From an uncultured Clostridia bacterium (GTDB taxonomy: Bacteria; Bacillota; Clostridia; Christensenellales; UBA1242), in NCBI GenBank assembly GCA_944372505.1, contig CALVZK010000001.1, positions 277,687 to 341,686 of the forward strand: DNA of 64,000 bases, in the 5' to 3' direction. The position numbers and the translations under genes are program-made. A model generated the notes under the pieces. That model saw only the letters and a list, made by a program, of their open reading frames with translations, searched no databases and had not been told where the DNA came from. Positions 24,860-36,213 of the stretch are shown here, piece by piece; the first letter of the stretch is position 1, and every line of letters starts with the position of its first letter.

Positions 24860-27800
24860 TTATACATTATTTTCGCTCAAAACAGCGTAATAAGTTGTTC
24901 CATCTACAAGACTAGTTTCTGAAGATAATGTTTCTCCATTCTCACTTAAACTCCAACCAACAAATGTATAGCCGTCTATAGTTGGAGTAGTTAAATCTGC
25001 TATAGTTCTATTTTCTTCATAAACTTTATTTTGAGTTGTCCCATTTATTGATAAAGTAATGTTAATAGTATTACCTTCGTATTTATTGTAAGTCGCACCA
25101 TTTATCAACAATGTATTTGTAGGTAATATCTCTCCATTCCCATCTTTCAATTCCCAATTTCCTTCTCCTAATTTTTCTATAGTCAAAGAATTTGGATTGC
25201 TAGATGTATAGGTTTGTTGTTCTTCCCCCACTATTATACTTACTGAATAAATTGCATAATAAGTACTATTAGCTATTAGTTCTTCACTATCTTCTAAAAT
25301 ATACCCATTTTCACTTGAACTCCAGCCTACAAATGTATAGCCTTCTATATTTTGTTTACCTAGATTACCTACTATTCCATTGTTTGGTACTCTAATAGTT
25401 TTTAGAGTACCATTAATGGAAGTATTTATTAGCATTGTCTCATTAGCATAATCTTGCTTCCAAGCTAATCTAATTGGAGAGAAATTATAAGTTAATTCAT
25501 TTTCTTCATGTTTTGTAATATCTCTATCGGTACCTGAAACATACATACCAATTACTAATTTTATATATTGATTATAATTAAAATATTGATTGAATGTTAT
25601 AGTACCATTTTCGTCAATAGTTGCATTACCAGAACCAAGAGTCCCGCCACTAATACCAGTGTCTGCAAGTTTATTTAAAGTAAATATTAAATTGTCAGAT
25701 TTAAATAAAGTTGTTGATTCAGTTCCATTTTCATTACGTGACTTAGCTGCTATGCCAGCTTTCCATTGGTCAAATGAAGATGTGTTTCCACTGTCAGAAC
25801 TAACAATGGCTCTTATTATTTCTGCAGTAGTTGCTCCTCCTATGTTATAATATGTTCCAGTAACATCATAAGTTTTTTGCGTCCTATAACTCATGTATTC
25901 TCTTAATCCACCATCTTGAGTTGCAGTATCACCAGGATCAAAGTTGACATTTACTACATAATATTTGGTTACTGTATAATATCTTGCCCCTTCCAATAGC
26001 GCTGCATTCTCGATATAAATTGCATCTTCCGTTATAATAGAAGCATAAAAATCAAAATCATTATAATTAATAGAATTTTGTGCAGTTGTTATGTAACTAT
26101 CACCATCAAATCCCACTGTAAAATGATTATTTGCAATATTTTTATCAGTATCATTAGTAATATAATAGAATTCTGCACTTTCATCGTTAGGGATGATTGT
26201 TACTTTATCACCTTTCTTTAAATTAGTACCAATAATCTGTGAAATAGACTGATATACAGTTTTTTGAACATTAGAATTATTAGTTGCACTACTTATTCCA
26301 GTAAAGACCTCATTGCCTCTAACAACTTTTAAACTAAATGTTGTTGTACTTGTTTTGTTTACAAGAATCTCTAATGTATCATTGACAAATTCTATATGAT
26401 TTTCACTATTATTATCCTCAAACTCTCCTGAACTTAATCTAAACTGATCCGCTAATACAAATGATTGTCCATCAATAACAGCTGCTTGTTTTTGCGTTTC
26501 GATAGTGACTTCTCGAACTACAGTTATGTCTACTTTAAGATCGTAATATTCAATTATTTCTCCTCTCGAATATTTCAATTTAATTGTCATTGTTAAATTT
26601 GCAGTACTTGTATTGCCAAAAATATCCGTATCTGTAAATCGAGGTATTTGAAGTGCATAATAAGCAGGTATTTCGGTCTCTGTTTCTCCACCAGAAGTCT
26701 CATCTCCAGTAGTATTGTCTTCATCTGGTTTTGCAGGATAAATATTTCTTGCCTCGTATCCACTGTGACTATTGTAATAACCCTTTGATGTATCTGAAGT
26801 CGCTAATGTATAACCAATTGAATCATTTTCGTTCGCAATCGGAATAATTTTATCTATTGAACTGCCAGTATCAGATAAGAAAGATAAGATATTGCCGTCT
26901 AAATCATAGAACTTAACATTGTCTACAGTAATATATTCAACTAAAGCAGTTTCAAAATATTCTTTAGTTTCTTCTGTCCATTTGTTGTTCTCTCCCTCTT
27001 TTGCTGTATAGCCTCCATTAGTATCCCCTTTCTTTACTAGATAATAATTTAGTTCATCGCTACTATCTCCATAATCTTTATCAAATAGATATGCTTCTAT
27101 TCCTGATACTTTAATCATTTCTACATCTGCTGAAGATGATGGAGAAGTTGGAACACTTGTTACACTATATCCTTGATCATTTTTGTCAGCAATACTTACT
27201 AATTCAAAGTTTGCACCAACGTCAAAACTACTTAATTCTTCAAGACGAATTCTCTCGCCTCCTTGTTCAACTGTTGGTATTCCATATGAGGATTGTAAAG
27301 AAAAATATACTTGGAATTTATATCCGTAATTATCCTCACCTTCTACATAGAAATATTGACTACCAAATATTACTTCTTTTGCTCCAGATATTTTCGTTGC
27401 AGTTCTATTTGTACTTCCAATAATTTCATCTTCGCCAGCTGATGATTTTGGCCTATACTTATAAACTTGAGAACTTCCTTCTTTTACCCAACTTGTAGAT
27501 GTCAATGAAGCCGATAATTTTTGGCCCATATTTGTACTATCATTATAAGTTTGTCCGTCTATTGTTGTAGAAGCAGGAAACTTTAAATCAAAATTATAGG
27601 TTGATAATTCTAATGTTGTATTATTCCCATTTGCATGTTTTACAGAAATAATACTCTTTTCTGTCGAAGTATCAGTTTCACTATCACCTGTGATTATAAA
27701 AGTTTTATAAGTTATGGTTCCGTCATTATTAACTAAAGTGCTTATATTGTAGACATTATCTACATTAGAAATTATGCCTGTATCTTCATCTCTTGTTGCA

Positions 27801-30800
27801 TTTTCACTGCTTCCGTCAAATGTTACAATATAATCAGGTTCTATTTTCATAACCACATAATATGTTTTAGTGAAACCATTACTTGAATAAATTATCTTGC
27901 CTAAAACATAATTACCATTTAGTTGAGCACCTTCTGGGAAAAGAGTATAATCATACGCTGTCATAGAAGAATTTAAGCGTGCTGAATAACTCATATAATT
28001 ATACCCTTCAGTCTTATATAGCTCAAATGAATCCATATTATAAGCTGTTAAATAATAATTTAATTTCGTTTTTGTATTTTCGTCGAAACCGCTTTCATCC
28101 CTTGAAGAATATGTAATTAAATCAAAATATAATTCTGCTCGTCCCTCGCCAAAATCTGAAGAAATTACAGTATTTCCACTTGTTGGATGAACAATTCTTA
28201 CTAAATCAACTAAACTATTATTTTCTTGGTTTACTGTTAATGTAACGATGTTTCCTGCACTGCTGTTAATTTGATTTTCAACATCAATATCTAAACAAAG
28301 TTTATAATAATATGTTGTATTAGAAAAAGTAGTTGTTTCTGTAGAGCCATCGTTTCTATTGAAAGAAGTTATAGTATTCTCTGATAAACCCTTATCTATA
28401 TTACTTGGATTAGGTGTTATATCAAAACTAGCACCATTGTTGCCTATATTAGCTGAATATTTATCATAATCTACATAATAATTACCATAAACAAGTTCAA
28501 CCCTAGAAGTTAGACGTGTTGTTCCAAAAATTGCTTTATTATAATCTACATTGGTCATATTAGTAAGTGCTTTTAAAATATCTCCCCCATTTAACGTAGG
28601 ATCATAATCTTGATGCGATGTGTTAACTTTCAACACACCTGTTGCGTCAGTCATAAGGAATTGATCATCAAATGCACTATCTGCATACAACCCTAAATAA
28701 GTTAAATTGTCAGGCAAAGAATAGCCTAAATCATAAATGATAGATTCTTTTCCTCCGTCAAGAGGAGTAATGAAAATAGGGTATGTAGAATAATACTTTT
28801 CATATTTTCCATAATTATCTTGTGTACCTTGCCCAAACACAACAAAATAATTTCCATTTAAACTAATACCTGCATTAGTTTTAACAGCAAATAATCTATT
28901 CTTACCAAAAATATTTGAAGTTGATGTTTTATCTACATAAAGAATATCATAATTGACATTTTGTATTTCTTCCCCTTCTTCTTGATAATTACCCGTTTCA
29001 TTATATTTAGAAGTGTTAATATTAACCGAAAGAGAATTCTTTTGTATGATTACTTCGTAAATTCTTTCTACTTCTTGATATCTCAAAGTAAATACTATTT
29101 TTGCTTCTTTTCCACTATCAGTATATGTGTCATTGCCATTATATGTACCTAAATGGAATGTAATTGAATCTGAAAGAGCTACTAACTCGCTTTCTTGAAA
29201 ATGTTTAGTTGCATTTGATATAGATGCATTATCTAAAGATTTAATAATTATTTGCAAATCTGATAAATCAGTGCTTTGGTTCCTATAATTTACAACTCCT
29301 TTTGTATCTACTTCCCCTTGACGAACAACTAATCTTTTATTGTTAGAAAATACTGCATTGTGATTGAAAAAGTTGTCTATTACATTGTTATATGTGGCAT
29401 TATCATCTACATATTCACTTGTTAAAATATCAGTAGAATTTGGTTGAGGATAATTTGGTTCTAACTTAACAGATGGATAAACAATGAAATTATAGGTAAA
29501 TGTTTTTGTTTGATTAGCACCATTAAATTCTAATTTTACCGTCACAGTCACAGTTACACTTGTAATTGAATTTACATAGTTCGTAGTTATTTCATTGCCT
29601 GTTGTTATGCAATTGCTATTATTTGCGACAGCATTGCTTGTAGTATTACCCGTATAGGTTATAGTTGAATTAGAGTTAGGGTTTTTGCTAAAGAATTCAA
29701 TTGTAGCTTTAGCATTATCTTTTGTAAAATCAAACTGGCTACCCGCAACAACCGTAGGCCCTTGAACGCTTGTCTTTAGTTCTACATTTGCTTTCAGAAT
29801 AAAATCTTGAGTAAATATGAATTGGTTATTATTATTATCATCAAATGTGATAGTAAATGTCAAAGTTACTTGTTCATCATAAAATAAATCCGCAATTGTA
29901 AATACATAATCAGAATCGTTTAAATTCAATATAATAAATTTTTCTCCGTTACCCTTTGCTTCCATTGAAATGGATTTAATTTTTGCATCTTTGCCATTCA
30001 TTGAAATGTTAAAAATATCATTGAATTTAGGGTTTGTTCCACCTTCAATTTCTTTGTTTACAAAATTTCCTTTTAGTTTAAATTCTGCGTTTGCTTCTAA
30101 TTTAACTATTAATGTCGCAAGATAACCATATTGTGTATAGAGAGTAAACTCAATTTCTCTATCAGAAGAAAGATAATCTTCTCTTGTTAATGTAAATTTA
30201 CCATTATTGTCGGCAGATGAGTCATAGTTAAAATTAGTTAAATCTTTACCTATCTCCCCTTTTGTTAAATTTATTTCAAGTTGATCCCAAATAGTTGTGC
30301 CAGATTCTGCCGATCCTGCAATAGCATTTTCCTTTAAATAAATTGTAAGATTAAAGTCTTCTTCTGAATATTTATCATTTGTTATTGTCCAAATATAATT
30401 CCCTTGATAATCTTGTGTTAAATTTTCATTGTCGCCAGTGATAGATACCGAGTAATTGTGTGTTGATGCATTAATTATAAATTTATAATATTGATCCCCA
30501 CCTATTACAGACAATTCATTGCTTCCGTCGCCACCTGAGTAACTTCTCTTTATTGTTACTGTCATTTGGTTTGCACTAATAGGATCAACGTACATATCAG
30601 AACCATCAAAATAAATATTTACAAAATTTTTCCAATACGAAGAATCTGTAATAATCTGACCATCAACTTCAACTGAAGCAACTTCGTGAGTATATCGTAA
30701 ATTTTTAAAAATTTGTTTACCATTGTAAGAAATAGTTGCTTTTCCACTTAAAATCATTATGTTTACAATATCACCTTTTGATAAAGATGTGGTTTGCCCT

Positions 30801-33800
30801 TCTTCCAAGAAAATATCAGACAAATTTACAGTTGTTTGTAAAGAAGTTTCTCCGTCTGGGATATTGTAAGACTGAATAACCTCGATATTTTTCTCGTCAA
30901 TTGTTGCAGAAAATTTAATTTTCGCATTTTCTGTTACTAAAACATCTAATTTGTCTATTAAGGTTTCAGTATTTTCACTATCTACTACACTTAATAATTC
31001 TATATTTTTGCTTATATTAAATCTTGAATAACCAGAATTTAATGTTGTGCTATCGAATAATTCATCTAGATCTATAGGGTTTGATGTATCTTCTATGTAT
31101 TCAGTTGAACCATTGTAAGCATAAATTGGATTTTCATTTACTACATCAGGATTGACTTTTAATACATAGTAAAATACCTGACTATCAGTTATGCTTGAAA
31201 CTGTGTATTTAAGAACTAAATAGAAATTTTCATAATCACTAGTTAAGTGATTTAAAGTTATAGCAACTGATGATTGACCATTAACTGGTTCTTGATTTAT
31301 TAGTTTTACAACATCTTCACTCGTTTGAACATTTTCACTGGTAGATACTGGGAAGTATTCAACATTATAGCCATAATTACTTAATATAAATAATCCATTG
31401 CCTAAATTTGTATTGACAAAATAATCATTTAAGGAATATTGACTTAAAATTTGTGTTAACTGCCCTGCATTTATTTCATCGTAAATTCCTAAAGCTATAA
31501 GAGCATTCACACCTGTAAAAGTTTCATATTCAACTTGTGCTAGTGCATATGCTAGTTTCTCTTTATCATCTAAATTTACCTTGCTATAGTTTACATAATC
31601 ATAACCAACTGAAGAAATAATAACTGGTATGTACATAAATATATTGTTATTTTCAAAAGTTGCGACTAAATAGAAACTTTGATCATTAAGTCCTGCTAAA
31701 AGTTTATTTTGTGGCTGTGGTGAAATGGTATCAGTCAATATTGTACATATTCCTTGTTTATTATTGCCGGACATGTCTATTTGACTAAAACTCAAATTAA
31801 TTTCTTGGTCATTAATGTTTATTGTTGAATTTATTGACCAACCTTCATTTGTAAGAATGAGATATTCAACTCCATCTACAATTTGAGTTTGCGCATTGTA
31901 TAATTTATCACCTTCTATTTGCTTAACATTTAATTGATTTTTTGCTATATACTCATAAACTGAAGTATTTTCGTCATTTGTATCAAATAGTTCAATATTT
32001 ATAATACCAGTATATATATTATTATATGTCCTATCGCCAATTTTTAATGAAACTGTAATATTTGTGCTAAGTGATTGTTGATTGTATGGGAATAATATTC
32101 TATTTTTTATAGAAATGCTATTTCCCCCATCTTCCACTTGTAAATAATTATCAAAAGTAGCATAAATTGAAAGGTTATCAATATTGCTCCCATCACTAGC
32201 TCTTTTTACTTCAATAAATGCACCTATTGTTTGAATACTGTTGTCATATATGTAATATGTATTATTTCGTAGAGATACAGATAAATCTCTTGAGACTTTA
32301 AAATTTATTACAACCTTTGCAGAATATGTGTTATTCCCTTGAGGAGTAAATATAACAGAATAATCATTTGTTTCTTTATCCCAAAAATCGTAGAATTTAA
32401 TACTACCATTATTGATTTCTCCAATTGCTCCAGTTTTATCAATAGAAATCATATATTGTGCTTGAAGTTGATTTGTAGCAGGCACAACATAATATGTATT
32501 ATTAGAATAAAAGCCTCCTAAATTATTATAGACTCCATTATTATTGTTAAATTTTACACTATTAGATAATTGAATTTCACTATTAGCATATAATGGATTT
32601 AATTCTGTTCCATACGTAACATCTTGAGAAATAGTAATGTTTCCACTTAAAGTTAAATTAAACGCGAAACTAAAAGCAGATGTAGCTGAATTGGCATCAG
32701 TTACGGTAAATGAAATTGATTGAGTTGTAGAGAAATCTTTGTTTATTTTTAATCCAGTTACTATAGTCGAAGAATTTAAAGATGAAAATTTTATTGGACT
32801 TGCACCATTATACAAAGTAATCATACCATTTTCATCACTAAATAAAGCTTGTAATGAATCGCTTGATGTATCGTTTAAATAACTTGCACTCAATTTAAAA
32901 ATTATATTTGAGTATTCGCCATCATTAGTAAAATATTTTACATAATCTTTTAATTGAATAATTTCATCATCTTTACTTACAGCACCATATTTCGTCACAT
33001 TGATATTTGAAATATTTTCAACATCTTCTAATAATTCAGTATCATAAGGATCTAAATTAGTTGAAATTTGTTTTTTAGCAGAAGTTATGCCTGTTGATGT
33101 AATATTAAATGTAATTACATTTCCATTTACTTTTGCATTTGAATATATTTCGCTAATTCCTGTAGTTTTTAATGCTAAAGAAACAGTTGACCCATCTGCA
33201 GTAGTAAAATTGATATTTTGTCCATCTATATTAAGTCCTTCGTGTGAATCAGAAACATATACAAACTCCCATTTCCCTTTTAATGTTTCGGTTTTTCCGT
33301 TTTGATCTGTAATAACTACATAATCAAAATTATCACCAAATAATGAATTGAAATACTGGTTGATGGTAGAAAATTCACTTTCTCCTACTTTTATTTTTAA
33401 ATCAAAACCATTTGAAGTTAAAATTTGCTCTACAACTGTAGTAAGTTGACTTTCATTTTGATTTTGTTCTTTTATCGTTATATAACCTGCATAATCATAA
33501 GTAGTTGGTTGTTTAATAGTTATATCTACTGCTTTTGGTGTATATATTGCAATATTTCTTTCAATTATTTGATTCCAAATAACTTGCCTTGAAATATCTG
33601 TATTATTGTAAATTAACTCAAATGAAGAAAGATATACATTTTTTTCTAAATTTATACCTTCATTTAAGATTAAATTATATTCTAAAATTCCTTCGCTTGT
33701 TTCTTGGTTAATTTGGAATGTAGGATTTTCGTATACAAAATAAGAAGTTATATCATTGTTATCTTTATCATAAATTTTAATGCTCAAAAATCCCTGATTC

Positions 33801-35896
33801 AACTCATTTTCAAAAACCTCTGTCATTTCTGCACTAACAGTGAATTTTAAAGAAAAAGTTTTGATATTACCTTGGTCAATATAAGTGGTTTCAGCCCCCT
33901 CTTCATCATAGTTTGCTGTATCTATTTCTTTATTTGTTACACTATCATTATTCAACCCTTTTGACACCTTAACGCTGATAGGAGATGCCACCATTTGGGC
34001 GAGATTATATCTGCCTTGATCATCTAATGATGGGACCCCATTTATAGTAACAATAGAAGAATAATATAAACTAAAATTTCCAGAGTTATAAAGTGACAAA
34101 TTACTACTATTTAAAACGAAAAGATACAATGTCCCACTAGTCGTTGGATAAAGCCCGCTTTGATCAAAATTGATATTCCCTTCGCCTAAAACAGATTTTG
34201 CTATTTCAATTAATTGTTCTGTTTCACCATCACCAAAATAAGCAAAGAACCTATAGTCTTTATAAATATTTTCTTGTGGAATATTTATCCTATTTGATAA
34301 ATCTATATTTGAAGGCATTATTTGTCCATCATCATAATAATCTAAAACAACTTCTATTTCACTTGGATCAATCCATGAAACTGCTTGTTCTATATGTTCA
34401 ACAATAGATAACTTTACTTCATAAACAACATCTTGTGATGATTTTTCAAAAATCTCATAAACTTCATCTGCTGTTTCAACAAGTAAAACAACACTAATAT
34501 TAATTTTTTCATTTTCTTGCAAATAATCAAGTGCTGTTATATCCCAATAAGAATAATTACGATTCTGCACTTGAGAATAAGGCATATAATATGTCTTTCC
34601 ATCTATTTCAACTATTTCACCACCTTCAACTTTTAATAGTTGATTTTCTCCTTCAAGAGAAGGGTCTTGACCATTAAATTCAAAATTAATTGCAATGTTT
34701 TTTAACATATATTCGATCAAAGATCCCGATGTTGACCTAATTGCTACACTTAAAAATTGAGAATTGGCGATTAATGGATTATTTAGATATAGTCTTATAG
34801 GCATTGAAGAATTCATGCTTAAATTTTGGTTTGTTACGGTAAATTCTCCAATACTGGCTTCGCCTAAAGAAATCGTTATATTTGATATTGAACCTATAGT
34901 TTCTTGGGTATCTTCGTCTAATGATGCAAGAGTTGTTAACATTCCTCGGTAAAAATTTTCTCCTATAGAATCAGCATTATCTTTTTCTGCGTTAATTTGA
35001 TCATCTGCATTTTTAAATGTATAGCTAGTTATATTTACTCCGCTTGTAACATCTTCGCCAGCACGGAATGAAATATCATACCCGTTTTCACTATAAATTG
35101 GAGTTATTGCATTTGAATTTGTGCCATAAAAAGATGCTTTTAACCTTATATTTTCATTGTTTAAATCGCCCGCATAAGTTATGTTGTCACTAAACATATA
35201 TTGACTTTCAGCAGGGAAAAATTTAGTTTTTAACGTAAATATTTCATCTAATATAATTTGATTTGTTTCTTCTCCTTTAGAATTTAGTATAATAGTTTCT
35301 GTGCTATATACTGGTACGTCCACTGCTACTTTAATGTTTGAAGTTGCTTCTGTATTTTCTGTTGAAGTAGCAAATATAGTTGAAATACCTCCCTTAAACC
35401 AGTTAACTATTTTATTGTCAACTGTAATATCATTACCTTCCTCGTCTTCTAAAACTCTTGTATCTAATTTAACAGTGAAAGGCTCATTTATATTAACAAA
35501 TTGAGGCACTTTTATAATGCTATTTGAAACATATTTAATTTCATTCTCTTGAGAGGGTCTTAATGTTTCCCCTTCTGGTACCGATAGGGAAAGTTCTACT
35601 TCTAGTTTATTTACCCCATCAGTAGGACTTGTGATAGTAAGTGTAAAATGATCAGTTACCTCAAGTTGAGATGTCTTTTCATTGTAAATATCAGAAGAAT
35701 ATGTAATGCTTATAGATTCTGGAACTACTGGTTTTTCTTTTGTTCCTCCACGTGCTAATATAACGCCCAAAATAGTTAGACCTGTGATTAGCCCCACCCC
35801 TAAAATTACAGATACTATAGTCATCCAAAGTTTCCACTTTGGTTTTACAGCTCCATTTAAATTTTTATTTTCTTTGGTTTTTTTATCTTTTTTCAT
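24860..35896 (-). CDS. Giant surface protein with N-terminal membrane anchor and C-terminal InlB-type repeats
   Basis: The product is about 3,678 residues. A Lys-rich cytoplasmic start (MKKDKKTKEN) leads into one hydrophobic helix (about residues 28-50) that can act as an uncleaved anchor or a signal peptide. More than 3,400 residues of Ser/Thr/Asn-rich beta-type sequence follow, with no catalytic motif that I recognise and scattered Ig-like strand patterns. Two Listeria-Bacteroides (InlB B) repeats close the protein: IEGYTFVGWSSSENG near 3520 and IDGYTFVGWSLSENG near 3650. No LPXTG sorting signal is present. It is probably an adhesin. The start at 35896 is chosen because AGAGGTG precedes it; an in-frame ATG lies 15 bp earlier. 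Confidence 0.85.
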   Translation of the reverse strand: MKKDKKTKENKNLNGAVKPKWKLWMTIVSVILGVGLITGLTILGVILARGGTKEKPVVPESISITYSSDIYNEKTSQLEVTDHFTLTITSPTDGVNKLEVELSLSVPEGETLRPSQENEIKYVSNSIIKVPQFVNINEPFTVKLDTRVLEDEEGNDITVDNKIVNWFKGGISTIFATSTENTEATSNIKVAVDVPVYSTETIILNSKGEETNQIILDEIFTLKTKFFPAESQYMFSDNITYAGDLNNENIRLKASFYGTNSNAITPIYSENGYDISFRAGEDVTSGVNITSYTFKNADDQINAEKDNADSIGENFYRGMLTTLASLDEDTQETIGSISNITISLGEASIGEFTVTNQNLSMNSSMPIRLYLNNPLIANSQFLSVAIRSTSGSLIEYMLKNIAINFEFNGQDPSLEGENQLLKVEGGEIVEIDGKTYYMPYSQVQNRNYSYWDITALDYLQENEKINISVVLLVETADEVYEIFEKSSQDVVYEVKLSIVEHIEQAVSWIDPSEIEVVLDYYDDGQIMPSNIDLSNRINIPQENIYKDYRFFAYFGDGETEQLIEIAKSVLGEGNINFDQSGLYPTTSGTLYLFVLNSSNLSLYNSGNFSLYYSSIVTINGVPSLDDQGRYNLAQMVASPISVKVSKGLNNDSVTNKEIDTANYDEEGAETTYIDQGNIKTFSLKFTVSAEMTEVFENELNQGFLSIKIYDKDNNDITSYFVYENPTFQINQETSEGILEYNLILNEGINLEKNVYLSSFELIYNNTDISRQVIWNQIIERNIAIYTPKAVDITIKQPTTYDYAGYITIKEQNQNESQLTTVVEQILTSNGFDLKIKVGESEFSTINQYFNSLFGDNFDYVVITDQNGKTETLKGKWEFVYVSDSHEGLNIDGQNINFTTADGSTVSLALKTTGISEIYSNAKVNGNVITFNITSTGITSAKKQISTNLDPYDTELLEDVENISNINVTKYGAVSKDDEIIQLKDYVKYFTNDGEYSNIIFKLSASYLNDTSSDSLQALFSDENGMITLYNGASPIKFSSLNSSTIVTGLKINKDFSTTQSISFTVTDANSATSAFSFAFNLTLSGNITISQDVTYGTELNPLYANSEIQLSNSVKFNNNNGVYNNLGGFYSNNTYYVVPATNQLQAQYMISIDKTGAIGEINNGSIKFYDFWDKETNDYSVIFTPQGNNTYSAKVVINFKVSRDLSVSLRNNTYYIYDNSIQTIGAFIEVKRASDGSNIDNLSIYATFDNYLQVEDGGNSISIKNRILFPYNQQSLSTNITVSLKIGDRTYNNIYTGIINIELFDTNDENTSVYEYIAKNQLNVKQIEGDKLYNAQTQIVDGVEYLILTNEGWSINSTININDQEINLSFSQIDMSGNNKQGICTILTDTISPQPQNKLLAGLNDQSFYLVATFENNNIFMYIPVIISSVGYDYVNYSKVNLDDKEKLAYALAQVEYETFTGVNALIALGIYDEINAGQLTQILSQYSLNDYFVNTNLGNGLFILSNYGYNVEYFPVSTSENVQTSEDVVKLINQEPVNGQSSVAITLNHLTSDYENFYLVLKYTVSSITDSQVFYYVLKVNPDVVNENPIYAYNGSTEYIEDTSNPIDLDELFDSTTLNSGYSRFNISKNIELLSVVDSENTETLIDKLDVLVTENAKIKFSATIDEKNIEVIQSYNIPDGETSLQTTVNLSDIFLEEGQTTSLSKGDIVNIMILSGKATISYNGKQIFKNLRYTHEVASVEVDGQIITDSSYWKNFVNIYFDGSDMYVDPISANQMTVTIKRSYSGGDGSNELSVIGGDQYYKFIINASTHNYSVSITGDNENLTQDYQGNYIWTITNDKYSEEDFNLTIYLKENAIAGSAESGTTIWDQLEINLTKGEIGKDLTNFNYDSSADNNGKFTLTREDYLSSDREIEFTLYTQYGYLATLIVKLEANAEFKLKGNFVNKEIEGGTNPKFNDIFNISMNGKDAKIKSISMEAKGNGEKFIILNLNDSDYVFTIADLFYDEQVTLTFTITFDDNNNNQFIFTQDFILKANVELKTSVQGPTVVAGSQFDFTKDNAKATIEFFSKNPNSNSTITYTGNTTSNAVANNSNCITTGNEITTNYVNSITSVTVTVTVKLEFNGANQTKTFTYNFIVYPSVKLEPNYPQPNSTDILTSEYVDDNATYNNVIDNFFNHNAVFSNNKRLVVRQGEVDTKGVVNYRNQSTDLSDLQIIIKSLDNASISNATKHFQESELVALSDSITFHLGTYNGNDTYTDSGKEAKIVFTLRYQEVERIYEVIIQKNSLSVNINTSKYNETGNYQEEGEEIQNVNYDILYVDKTSTSNIFGKNRLFAVKTNAGISLNGNYFVVFGQGTQDNYGKYEKYYSTYPIFITPLDGGKESIIYDLGYSLPDNLTYLGLYADSAFDDQFLMTDATGVLKVNTSHQDYDPTLNGGDILKALTNMTNVDYNKAIFGTTRLTSRVELVYGNYYVDYDKYSANIGNNGASFDITPNPSNIDKGLSENTITSFNRNDGSTETTTFSNTTYYYKLCLDIDVENQINSSAGNIVTLTVNQENNSLVDLVRIVHPTSGNTVISSDFGEGRAELYFDLITYSSRDESGFDENTKTKLNYYLTAYNMDSFELYKTEGYNYMSYSARLNSSMTAYDYTLFPEGAQLNGNYVLGKIIYSSNGFTKTYYVVMKIEPDYIVTFDGSSENATRDEDTGIISNVDNVYNISTLVNNDGTITYKTFIITGDSETDTSTEKSIISVKHANGNNTTLELSTYNFDLKFPASTTIDGQTYNDSTNMGQKLSASLTSTSWVKEGSSQVYKYRPKSSAGEDEIIGSTNRTATKISGAKEVIFGSQYFYVEGEDNYGYKFQVYFSLQSSYGIPTVEQGGERIRLEELSSFDVGANFELVSIADKNDQGYSVTSVPTSPSSSADVEMIKVSGIEAYLFDKDYGDSSDELNYYLVKKGDTNGGYTAKEGENNKWTEETKEYFETALVEYITVDNVKFYDLDGNILSFLSDTGSSIDKIIPIANENDSIGYTLATSDTSKGYYNSHSGYEARNIYPAKPDEDNTTGDETSGGETETEIPAYYALQIPRFTDTDIFGNTSTANLTMTIKLKYSRGEIIEYYDLKVDITVVREVTIETQKQAAVIDGQSFVLADQFRLSSGEFEDNNSENHIEFVNDTLEILVNKTSTTTFSLKVVRGNEVFTGISSATNNSNVQKTVYQSISQIIGTNLKKGDKVTIIPNDESAEFYYITNDTDKNIANNHFTVGFDGDSYITTAQNSINYNDFDFYASIITEDAIYIENAALLEGARYYTVTKYYVVNVNFDPGDTATQDGGLREYMSYRTQKTYDVTGTYYNIGGATTAEIIRAIVSSDSGNTSSFDQWKAGIAAKSRNENGTESTTLFKSDNLIFTLNKLADTGISGGTLGSGNATIDENGTITFNQYFNYNQYIKLVIGMYVSGTDRDITKHEENELTYNFSPIRLAWKQDYANETMLINTSINGTLKTIRVPNNGIVGNLGKQNIEGYTFVGWSSSENGYILEDSEELIANSTYYAIYSVSIIVGEEQQTYTSSNPNSLTIEKLGEGNWELKDGNGEILPTNTLLINGATYNKYEGNTINITLSINGTTQNKVYEENRTIADLTTPTIDGYTFVGWSLSENGETLSSETSLVDGTTYYAVLSENNV

Positions 35897-35930
35897 TAAG
35901 ACACCTCTCATCTTAAAATTCTACAATTTT

Positions 35931-35959
35931 ATTATAAATTTTTAATATAAAAAATGCAA
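35931..35959 (-). promoter_or_regulatory. Sigma-A promoter of the giant surface protein gene
   Basis: TTGCAT and TATAAT are separated by 17 bp on the minus strand, about 34 bp upstream of the start codon. The rest of the divergent spacer up to 36160 is AT-rich with no other feature that I can support. Confidence 0.75.
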
Positions 35960-36160
35960 ATAAAATTAATCTTTTATTAAACAACATATAATATTATTAT
36001 TAATACAAAAAATAAAATTATTTAAATCGAAATGATAATTTTGCAATTTTATCTAACTTAAATCAAATGTTTTACATAAACCAAATATCAAAAATATGAT
36101 TAAAATTATGATTTCAACGAAATTGTTGGTTTATTATTGCTTTTTAAATAACAAAAGTGC

Positions 36161-36189
36161 TAGACAAAATTAATTTATTCTTATATAAT
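36161..36189 (+). promoter_or_regulatory. Sigma-A promoter of the ABC-F gene
   Basis: TAGACA and TATAAT are separated by 17 bp, and an AAAGGAG site follows before the ATG at 36214. Confidence 0.7.
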
Positions 36190-36213
36190 AAACACATTAA
36201 AGGAGAACTTTTG

